Positions 56,208 to 64,000 of a stretch of 64,000 nucleotides of DNA are shown in pieces. A program made the translations under genes and the position numbers. How positions within the stretch are numbered: the first letter of the stretch is position 1; the number at the start of each line of letters is the position of its first letter. Source of the stretch: Campanula takesimana (taxonomy: Eukaryota > Streptophyta > Magnoliopsida > Asterales > Campanulaceae); NCBI GenBank assembly GCA_026119855.1, contig JAOWBW010000426.1:310001-374000 (forward strand), read 5' to 3'. The notes below the pieces were generated by a model that saw nothing but the letters and a program-made list of their open reading frames with translations, was not told the origin of the DNA and searched no databases.

Positions 56208-57346
56208 GGAAAAACTGCAAATATAGTACCTGAACTATTGGGGTTATTTTGGATTTGGTACCTGGACTCTCATTTTTTGCACCCATCATACCCAAACTCT
56301 AATTTTTATTGTATCCCTCATACCTATCACTAACGACATCCATTTTTCTCAGTTAAGTCATCATGTGACCATACACGTGATCAATTTTTCAGGGGTAAAT
56401 TAGGAAAAAAAAAATGTGACGACCTGTAGATCTAAAAATTAATAGGTACTGTAATTAACAAACCCTAACCCATCTTCTTCTTCCCAATTACCCCCCCACA
56501 AACACCTTCTACCACTCCCTCATGCCCAAAACCCAGACAAATCCAATATGAATAAAAGCTTTAATTCCTCTCAACCTCAAATTTGAAGAAAGATTCAATT
56601 TACTTTTTTCTTTTTTTTTCCAGATCTGCAAAAAAAAAGTGATTTGTTCAGGGTTTGGTTGTGGGTTGTGAAGACAGATGTGAAACGACTGGTTCTTCTC
56701 CGTCGTACTGGTGCTACAGAAGCAACCAATTCGTTAGGGTTCGGAAGCACCACGATTCTCTCTCTTGCCCCAATTGTAACGTTGGATTCATCGAGGAAAC
56801 AGATAGTCCTCCCGATATGACCTTGCTGATTCGAGTCCTGGGATTCGTCGGAGCCGAAGGAATGGTGGGAATCGGTCTCTATTCAATCTGGTAATTGTTC
56901 TACATGTGCCCGCCAATGGAGGTGGTCCCGAAGCAGCTAGTGGTAGCCGCGGTGGCGAAGACGGTGTTACAGAGGAAGGTGTCGGATTTGAGCTGTATTA
57001 TGATGATGGAGCTGGGTCTTGCTTCCCTCAACTTTCTCTTTGTTCTCTCTCTAAAATTTTACCCCAAAATCGAAATCCCCTGATCTTGGCTTTTCTCCAT
57101 GGATTCCGGCGACTTTTTTCCCCTATTTTTTCTTTCTCATGATTTTTTTCCTATTTTACCCCTACAAAATTGATCACGTGTATGGTCGCATGATGACTTA
57201 ACTGAGAAAAATGGATGTCGTTAGTGGTAGGTATGAGGGATACATTAAAAATTAGAGTTTGTGTATGACAGGTGCAAAAAATGAGTGTCCAGTTACCAAA
57301 TCCAAAATAACCCCAATAGTTCAGGTACTATATTTGCAGTTTTTCC
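56208..57346 (+). mobile_element. MULE-D: Pack-MULE inside MULE-C
   Basis: Terminal inverted repeats from GGAAAAACTGCAAATATAG to CTATATTTGCAGTTTTTCC extending over about 190 bp, and an exact 9-bp duplication TTATATTAA (56199-56207, 57347-57355). It carries a RING1-like E3 ligase fragment on the plus strand. Confidence 0.92.
56655..57030 (+). pseudogene. Captured gene fragment, zinc-ribbon part of a RING1-like E3 ubiquitin ligase
   Basis: The frame at 56655-56894 contains SPSYWCYRSNQFVRVRKHHD and SLSCPNCNVGFIEETDSPP, the N-terminal zinc ribbon of plant RING1-like E3 ligases. The usual CYRC has become CYRS, removing one zinc ligand, while CPNC is kept. A different frame, 56906-57030, continues with VGFELYYDDGAGS, another conserved block of these ligases, so a frameshift or deletion lies between. 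The RING domain is absent and the frame has no ATG (it opens with TTG). It is a transduplicated fragment, not a working gene. Confidence 0.75.
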
Positions 57347-57663
57347 TTATATTAATTTGCAACAAAATGACAAACACAAGAATCGGGTTCCAGAATTTAC
57401 AATCACGAGAACCAAATTGCAAAGGTAGTACAAACATAGATAACCAAATTGCAATTGACCCATTTTGTTTATGCACTTTTAAGCCCAAATTGTATAAATA
57501 AGAAAAAAAAATTGAGACAATGAGTAACAGCAAATGGGAAGATTATTTTGAGACGGACCTTATTTTTGGGTTCACTTATTATGTCATTTAATAGCGCTGA
57601 TTATGGAATAAATCAGCCAACTTTAGTTCTTTTAAGAAAGTTAATTTTTAAGCAAAAATAGTA

Positions 57664-57956
57664 CTCCCTCTGTCCCTAAATGAATGTCAATTTTTAAAAA
57701 ATCTTTGTCCCTAAATGAATGTCAATTTTTAAAAAATCTTTGTCCCTAAATGAGTGTCTTTTTTTAACATAACTTTCTCCCTAAACGTTTTTTTTCGAAA
57801 AAAAATTCACCGGTTTCTTTATACGTGCAAAACTAAAGGTTTGGAAAGGAGACTACAAGATTATATATGAATCGTTGTTACCAAATTGTTGAAAAAGTTG
57901 AGATTTTCAGTGTCCCTTAAAATGAAATTTGGACACTCATTTAGGGACAGAGGGAG
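57664..57956. mobile_element. Stowaway MITE, 293 bp
   Basis: CTCCCTCTGTCCCTAAATG ... CATTTAGGGACAGAGGGAG with TA on both sides. Its left end segment is repeated in tandem (TGTCCCTAAATGAATGTC twice). MULE-1 contains half of a relative. Confidence 0.9.
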
Positions 57957-58226
57957 TAGTAAATATACATACAAAATGACAGCTACCCTTATTATCCACC
58001 TAATAATACTACTTACAAGTATACATTATATTTTAGATGTGCATGTAAAAACATCCAATGCGTGACAAAAATAAAAATAAAAATAATCAACCACACAATA
58101 ATAGTAACTGTCAAGAAAACAGACCTGATGATTCCATGTGCTTGCCATGCAGTTGATCCCTTACCTGTAGCCTGCAATTCAAATAAAGTGATAGGCATTC
58201 TCCTTTTGATTTCTTCTCTCCTTTAT

Positions 58227-58325
58227 GCCTCGTTTGGTATACAGGTATTTGGAGGTGGGAATAGGTATTTCATTCCAAGATTACATTCCATTCCCACTCA
58301 AACATTACTGTGTGCCAAACGAGGC
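58227..58325. mobile_element. Short MITE, 99 bp, GCCTCGTTTGG ends
   Basis: Inverted ends GCCTCGTTTGGTAT and GTGCCAAACGAGGC. No clear target duplication, so the superfamily is left open. Confidence 0.65.
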
Positions 58326-58504
58326 CTTAAGGTAGATTTGGATCACCCTATAATAATTATTTGCAAGAAACAAGAACACAACCACTCCCGTCCCAAAATG
58401 ACCTTCATATTTTTTTTTGCCAATACTACGAATGAACTTTGAGCAATCATTTTAAGTTGATTTAACTATCCTAAAGAAAATCTAAAATTTATTATTGATA
58501 CACC

Positions 58505-58724
58505 ATCCCTCCGTCCCAAAATGATCTCCATACTTTTTCGGCCGATACTACGAATGAACTTTAAGCAATAATTTTAAGTTGATTTAACTATCCTAATGAA
58601 AATCTAAAATTTTAAGTTTTGGATTTTCATTAGGATAACTTAAAGCAACCTAAAATTAATGCTCAAATTCATTCGTAGTACCGGCCAAAAAACTATGAAG
58701 ATCATTATTTTAAGACTGAGGGAG
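58505..58724. mobile_element. Foldback Stowaway MITE, with a partial copy just left of it
   Basis: Inverted halves around AAGTTTTGGATTTTCATTAGG; ends CCCTCCGTCCCAAAATGATC and GAGGGAG. A second left half (58384-58495) with the same sequence lies in tandem before it. Confidence 0.8.
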
Positions 58725-58784
58725 TAGTTTAGTAAGAATTTTCTTCCCGCACAAATCGTAGTGCACAAGGTAATGACCAAATGA

Positions 58785-59945
58785 AGTTAAAGAAAATTAA
58801 ATAATGCATTACCATGTACGGTATCATCAGAAGAGAGCATAATCGCATACCTTTTGAATTGAAATAGAAAATCCTCCAAGTATGAGTATTGAGTAGCTTC
58901 AACTTTCTGCTTCGAGCTTAAACACTCTCCTCTACCAATATAATTTAAAACAAAAACCTCAACACCAAACACGCATTTGTCAGATGAGGAATCTGTTCGA
59001 AGGATCCTTAAAGACCTTAAGCGAAAGTAATTTGGCAAAGCCGAATTCCGTCTTAGATTCATCAAAGTTATGTAGCTTCCCGTTGTTATCAAAATGCATA
59101 ACAAGAAACACAAGGGAAGGTGTTAAGACAAAGCATGATAAAGCCATTCAAGTAATGAATACTCCCTCCGCCTCCGCCCCCTCCCCCTTCTTAATTTACA
59201 AAAATAGTCATTTTGGGTGTCCCACTTTAATCTACGAATTCTCCAAAATATAAACTTTTTAGTACTTTTTAAATAATGGGACCCGCTTATCATACTAACA
59301 ACTACCCACTTTCGCTCTCCTACCCAACTATCTACACTCACAACACATCACTTTTTCCACTTATTCCTTAATCCTTGTGCCCAACCTTAAATTTGTAAAT
59401 TGAGGTGGGACGAAGGGAGCAAGTGTTATCCGTCCCAATAGAAAAAAGTACATCATCATCAATAGACATGGAGTTGGAGCTCAGAAAGGGATAAATGGAC
59501 CTTGAAATAAGGAGTAAGTACACCATGAGACTGATGAAACACAAACATCTTGAAGTTGACTTTAACCTCCCAACCAACAGGTAATGATTCAGTCTCTGCA
59601 CATTACCAAGTATAGAGAGATGTATTCTTCACTGTTTCTTTCTTTATCACCATTTGGGAACAGAGACAACTTCCTGTAAATGTAACTCAAGAATTAGAGT
59701 ACTAGTGATAAAAGACTAAACGTTAAAGCAATTGAGGGCTCACTAAAGATATTAAAGAGAAAATGTCTTAATTAGGAGAGGGTGCAATTAAACTGACCAT
59801 TTGTAACCAGAAGCTTCAAATGTAATCTGATTTGTAATTTTCACTTCCAGAATCAGATAGGATTTGGAGAAGTTGGGCGAAAGACTCAATCTTCAATGTG
59901 AAGTGAGCTGGTGGAAGGAACATCTCTTGTTGATCTAGCTATATC
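58785..59945 (-). pseudogene. MATH (TRAF-like) domain gene, at least three exons, frameshifted
   Basis: Exon 1 (about 59945-59798) gives PPAHFTLKIESFAQLL and, after a shift, FEASGYKW; intron 59797-59674 has GT...AG ends and splits the Trp codon. Exon 2 (59673 to about 59523) gives KLSLFPNGDKERNSEEYISL, then after an extra base ESLPVGWEVKVNFKMFVFHQ. The next intron holds a Stowaway MITE. Exon 3 (about 59105-58785) gives NGKLHNFDESKTEFGFAKLL, KVFKDPSNRFLI, then after another shift DKCVFGVEVFVLNY and GRGECLS. This block order is that of plant MATH-domain proteins. At least four frame disruptions and no clear start make it a pseudogene. The exon 3 acceptor looks lost (TGCAT where TGCAG is expected). 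Confidence 0.72.
59162..59419. mobile_element. Stowaway MITE in an intron of the MATH pseudogene
   Basis: CTCCCTCCGCCTCCGCCCCC ... AGGTGGGACGAAGGGAG, TA at the left (59160-59161), mutated at the right. Confidence 0.8.
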
Positions 59946-60008
59946 TATATAATGAAGAACAAACAAAAGGTTAATAACCAAGCTCAAGAAAATAGTAGGT
60001 TAATGATC

Positions 60009-60016
60009 ATCACAAC
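60009..60016. repeat. 8-bp target duplication of the hAT element (ATCACAAC)
   Basis: Exact second copy at 60777-60784. Confidence 0.93.
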
Positions 60017-60776
60017 TAGTGATGGCAACGGGGGGTCGGGTACGGACCGGGTTTGCCCAAATCCGAACCCGACCCGCGTACACGGCACACCAAACCGGAC
60101 CCGCCCCGCCCGAAACTGTCTAAACCCGTTTCCGGCCCGTCCCGTAGCTTCCCTTCTTCCCCGACGTACAGCAACAGCTTTCTAAGCGACCCACCCCATA
60201 AAAACTCAAAATCAAGAAGGATCGAGAAGGTGAGAGAGTGAGGGACAGAGAGAGGAGTAAATTGCCTCGTAGCTGCAAAAGCCCACCACTAACGCCGCCG
60301 ACCACATCAGATTTGGGGGTGGGTGAGGAAGATCAAGAGAGATGAATGAAAGACTACGGGAGGCAACATATGAAGGCCGGATGACGATCTCAGGTAAGAG
60401 AAAAAGAAAGAGGGAAGGAAGGATGAAGGGGGAGGAACGATTGTGGGGAATTGGTATGGAATAGAGAAAAAGAGATACAGTAAAGAGAAAGGGAGACGAC
60501 CTTGCACAAATTAGGGACTGGATTGTGGAGGTAAAGGCTAGGGTTTAGGTTATATTTTAGGTATTTTCTGTAATAAAGGAAACATAAAAGGGGTATAACA
60601 GTAGGTCAAAGGTAATAAATGCTATACTTGTGCAATACGGGTCGGGCGGGGCGGGTTAATACGGGTTGCCAGTGTGTACCGAACCCGCCGGGTTTTAGAA
60701 TTAGCTTACCAAACCCGCCCTATTCGGGCCGGATTAGATTCGGGTTCGGGCGGGTTCGGATGAATTGCCATCCCTA
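60017..60776. mobile_element. Non-autonomous hAT element, 760 bp
   Basis: Ends TAGTGATGGCAAC and ATTGCCATCCCTA with an exact 8-bp duplication, both typical of hAT. Subterminal zones are dense in CGGGT/ACCCG motifs, as in hAT elements where transposase binds. No transposase gene. Confidence 0.9.
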
Positions 60777-60784
60777 ATCACAAC

Positions 60785-63002
60785 GAGCCTTCAGTAAGAG
60801 GAGGGGGGGGCATGAATGCATGTACCCTTCAAACCATCATATTATTTATGCACATATGTATATTTGTGTTTCAATTAGAAACAAACACACACACTAAACG
60901 ACTGACTGCTGAATGAAAATATTGAGTCAGATTAAAAACGGAAATGGAAATAGAAGATACTGCAAAGAACCTCCTAACATTATACTTTCGGGTGTGGATA
61001 TTTGTCTAAATGGCAAAGAACAACAAGCATATAACTTCAGTTATATCCAGTTTCGGCCAATATCATTGGTCAACAAGTATGGACGACTTCCTAATAATAT
61101 GGTGGTTCATTTTACTGATTTCTGTAACCAAACAGATTAAGAATCTGTCAATCTGTCTCTTTATCCCCTCAGAAACAAAATAAAAAAGACTTGAAGTCTG
61201 CGCACACATCATCATCGCTGCTCGTTTCACGTTCTAAACCACTGTATCAAATCTTTTACGTCGACTGACAGACATCAGATATAATCTATAAATTATCGAA
61301 TCAAAGCATTGCACACACAGAAAACAATCAATGATAGAAACGTTCATGTCCCTAATGCTCATCGAGCAACTATAACCTGTGATGCTCGGACTCTTCATTC
61401 CCAATGTCATTGATTTTGAGATTTTCAAGATCCGACCCTCGGATCCGTACCCGTACCGGACACTCGTACCCGAGTCCGAGCATCATAGACTATAATTTGT
61501 ATACTTTTACCCATTCTTCAGTTTACACGCTCTCTACAAAACTCTAACTTTTCCGTTTGTCGCAAACGAATAAATGTAAAACAAAAACACTCCATAAACA
61601 GAGAGAAATTTCTAGTGTATCAGTCATGAAACCTAAAAGTTGAATCTTTAGTATCTCAGCTCAACTTAGGATTCATGTTCAAAATGTACTCTCAAAGTTT
61701 CATACCTGATGCAGGCTCCCATACACACACCTCCTATATCTGGCATATAGGCAGCTCTGAAGGATACATGTATCAGTTTATCAGACGGAGTTAAGTAAAT
61801 AACAAGAGAGAAATATACTTTACAATGTGAAGAACCGGACCAATGTTTTGGTTTTCACGTTGCGCATTGGTTGGGTCCTGCTTTGAATTTTTGAAGAACT
61901 GAAAAATTGGTTCTGGTCTTGGCTCTATGATTTTTCTCCAAAAACCGGATCATGAACACACCTCTAACCTACACTTGTGCTTCTTAAAGATAAAAAGAAA
62001 CCCAAAAAGAAACAAGAAAAGGCATCTTATTAATAGATAGCATTGTTGCCATATTCATACTCCTTGTCTAGGGCTGTAAACGAGCCAAGTCGAGCTTTTG
62101 GGTGTCTAGCACAGGACCGTTTGACAGGTCAAACTCTTTATGATGGCAGCCTTACTTGTTTGTGCCTCGCACTGATATGATGTCCTTTCTAAGATATTGG
62201 ATAATCATTTGGGGACAAACCAAATAGGAAAGTGAGACATTTTTTAGGAGGGGGGAGGGACGACAGACCAAGTATTAATACAAATTCCCATATGAAATTG
62301 GTCTATCAAAATAAGAATTGAGCTCAATCTCTTAACATGCAATTAACCATGCTGTCCCAAACCCAAGAGTATGCTTCCAATCAATTATGTATGTCGCACT
62401 TCTATAACCAACAAGCTGACAGGTCCCGAGTTTCTCAACTTTACTACTCTCCGACACCATACTACTGTGGAACATGCAAAAAAGATAGAAGGTCAAAAAA
62501 ACAAAAAGTGAACGGTAAGGATACCTCAATCGACATTTACTCTTTGCCTGATTCAAAACCCAATCTACCCTTTCAGCTAGACTAATACATAAAACACACA
62601 ATTTAGTTTCATACTAAAAGTTGTCCAAGAGGCTAAGGCAAAAAGAATGTTATGCAACTATTCAAGCAAATTATGGTATGAAAAAGAGAAACAAAGAAGG
62701 AGCAAAGTAATAGCCAATCAGTGTTCAATTTCAATTTAGACTACTCTATTTTACAGCAACACTATTTCAAAAAATCGATCAGTATCTAATGAGAACAAAC
62801 CAAAAACTTTCTGTGATTGCTTAATTATGCAAAAAATACTCGGAGTATTATATGAGAAACTTTCATGCTAATTTTTCATGAAGTTAATTTGAATTTCTTA
62901 CAACATGGAGCATATATAATAATTTATCTTGCAGAATTGCAACTGAACTAAATTCATGCTCACATGACAAAAAAATGAAAATCTTCGAACAAAAAAGAGG
63001 AA
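60785..63002. other. Intergenic interval and 3' flank of the tyrosyl-tRNA synthetase gene
   Basis: No coding sequence was recognised. It holds a small MITE-like inverted repeat at 61381-61484 and, near 62070-62100, GGGCTGTAAACGAGCC, which resembles one end of a hAT-type element without a matching second end. The part near 63000 should include the 3' UTR of the synthetase. Confidence 0.5.
61381..61484. mobile_element. MITE-like inverted repeat, 104 bp
   Basis: GATGCTCGGACTC at the left and GAGTCCGAGCATC at the right, exact complements. The interior is rich in CGTACCCG-type motifs. No target duplication identified. Confidence 0.55.
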
Positions 63003-64000
63003 TCAAGATATTCTTACAACCATCTTATTCTTCTTGCCCGCAGACAATAGCAGAACTTTCCCATCCACAATGTCACCAGCCTCAATCTTTTTTCCCTCAC
63101 TATTAACCCTACTATTATTCAAATAAACCCCTCCTTGCTTCAAAAGTCTCCTTGCAGCTGACTTACTCTCAAACAATCCAGTACTAACCGAAAGATCAAC
63201 AAGACTAACATCCAAAACCTGATCATAAGGCAATGAACACGACGGAATATCCTCTGCAATCCCCTCAATTGTTTTCCAATCCAATTTAGTCTCCGTCCCG
63301 GGCCTCAATGCTTCAGTAGCCTTAAGTGCCTCATCCAACCCCTCTTGCCCATGAACAAATCGAGTAACTTCCTCTGCTAATCTACGTTGAGCTGTGTTTG
63401 GCAAATACCCAGACTTCCCCATTCCCACTTCAATCTCATTTATCTCCTCCAAACTCAAGAAAGTAAGAATCTTTAAAAACCTAACTACATCAGCATCAGG
63501 AACAGAGAAGAAATACTGATAAAATTTGTATGTAGACAACATTGTAGGGGACAACCATACCGCACCCTCCTCAGATTTCCCAAATTTAGTACCATCGCTC
63601 TTGAGAAGAAGTGGAAATGTCAGACCGTAGGCAGTTTCTGCATCATTGTCGGATCGTATAAGCTTGCGAATTAAGTCTGTGCCGGCAGTTATATTACCCC
63701 ATTGATCACTACCGCCAATTTGAACACTAACATTTTCATTCTTAAATAAGTGAACAAAATCGTAACCTTGTAATAGCTGATAAGTGAATTCTGTATAACT
63801 CAACCCTTGATCGGAAGCTTCTAGCCGCCGTTTCACACTTTCCTTGGCCATCATAGTACCAACCCTAGCGAATTTCCCAACGTCCCTGAGAAAATTGAGC
63901 AATTTAACATCCTTCCACCAGTCGTAGTTGTTTAACACAGTTGTATTTCCGTCCTGACCTAATATTTTGAGGATGGTGTTGGAAATGCCGGAGATGTTTT
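63003..64000 (-). CDS. Tyrosyl-tRNA synthetase, bacterial/organellar type (C-terminal part, partial)
   Basis: Joins tyrosine to tRNA-Tyr for chloroplast and/or mitochondrial translation; the Arabidopsis counterpart is the dual-targeted EMB2768. The frame is open from the window edge to TGA at 63003-63005, about 332 codons, without intron. Visible parts: ISGISNTILKILGQDG and VLNNYDWW at the start, QIGGSDQWGN in the tyrosine-binding fold (about 63722-63693), the KMSKS-type signature as KFGKS (63587-63573), and a C-terminal S4 RNA-binding domain (about 63200-63020: SAARRLLKQGGVYLNN). The HIGH motif and transit peptide must lie beyond 64000. The frame is intact with all visible motifs, so the gene is probably functional. 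Confidence 0.95.
   Translation of the reverse strand, partial: NISGISNTILKILGQDGNTTVLNNYDWWKDVKLLNFLRDVGKFARVGTMMAKESVKRRLEASDQGLSYTEFTYQLLQGYDFVHLFKNENVSVQIGGSDQWGNITAGTDLIRKLIRSDNDAETAYGLTFPLLLKSDGTKFGKSEEGAVWLSPTMLSTYKFYQYFFSVPDADVVRFLKILTFLSLEEINEIEVGMGKSGYLPNTAQRRLAEEVTRFVHGQEGLDEALKATEALRPGTETKLDWKTIEGIAEDIPSCSLPYDQVLDVSLVDLSVSTGLFESKSAARRLLKQGGVYLNNSRVNSEGKKIEAGDIVDGKVLLLSAGKKNKMVVRIS

Larger units (their letters stand above)
55516..57461. mobile_element. MULE-C: Mutator-like element, split by MULE-D
   Basis: Left end GGGTCAATTGCTATTTGGTTAC, right end AACCAAATTGCAATTGACCC, target duplication TTTTGTTTA at 55507-55515 and 57463-57471. Its right terminal repeat is interrupted by MULE-D at 56207 and resumes at 57356. 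Without the insert it is about 0.8 kb. Same family as MULE-E. Confidence 0.85.

Noticed and set aside
61100..62990. Further exons of the synthetase downstream
   Set aside because: The synthetase frame ends with a proper S4 domain and TGA at 63003; no additional coding pattern follows.
63936..63938. Start of the synthetase protein at this position
   Set aside because: The codon is GTG in the middle of an open frame that continues to the window edge with conserved synthetase sequence; the true start lies beyond 64000.

Overview
This window looks like nuclear DNA of a flowering plant, most likely a eudicot. The basis is the mix of plant-type mobile elements: Tat-lineage Ty3/gypsy with a second archaeal-type RNase H and a tRNA-Arg primer site, a Sirevirus-like copia element, CTCCCTCCGT Stowaway MITEs, MULEs with 9-bp target duplications, a Helitron and a hAT element. 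Two host loci also fit: an intron-bearing MATH-domain pseudogene and a bacterial-type (organellar) tyrosyl-tRNA synthetase. I cannot name the species. There are no operons, rRNA or CRISPR arrays, and I saw no tRNA gene.

Positions 1-36545 form one nested stack of transposons. The oldest visible layer is a decayed copia element (D, + strand), seen in pieces at 24400-24782, 32691-34188 and 36080-36545. Its pol is split by two Tat-type elements: A (+ strand, 3' part only, 1-3573 and 23982-24399) and C (- strand, 24783-32685, TSD GTTTG). A 20.4-kb Tat element B (3574-23976, TSD CAAGG) sits inside the 3' LTR of A. A MULE (34189-36070) sits at the PPT/LTR boundary of D. B holds an internal 4.2-kb tandem duplication covering gag-PR-RT, a dual RNase H, an integrase with a lost catalytic Asp, a long antisense ORF and four tandem-repeat arrays before its 3' LTR. 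C has gag but no pol, so it is a non-autonomous derivative.

Positions 36546-45386 hold small elements: a Stowaway MITE split by a Helitron with three tandem head segments, more Stowaways, a gene-less LTR element with a tRNA-iMet-type primer site (39862-42423), a composite MITE, a TRIM and a truncated MULE. A very young but RT-less Sirevirus-like copia element (45387-52141, - strand, TSD GAATG) follows.

Positions 52142-57461 hold two more nests: Stowaway <- MULE-A <- MULE-B, and MULE-C <- MULE-D. MULE-A and MULE-D each carry what appears to be a captured fragment of a different RING-type E3 ubiquitin ligase gene (Pack-MULE behaviour).

From about 57.5 kb the density of large elements falls. 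The remainder holds small MITEs, a hAT element, a frameshifted MATH-domain pseudogene (58785-59945, -) and, at the right edge, the 3' coding part of the organellar tyrosyl-tRNA synthetase gene (63003-64000, -). This last is the only intact host coding sequence I can support.
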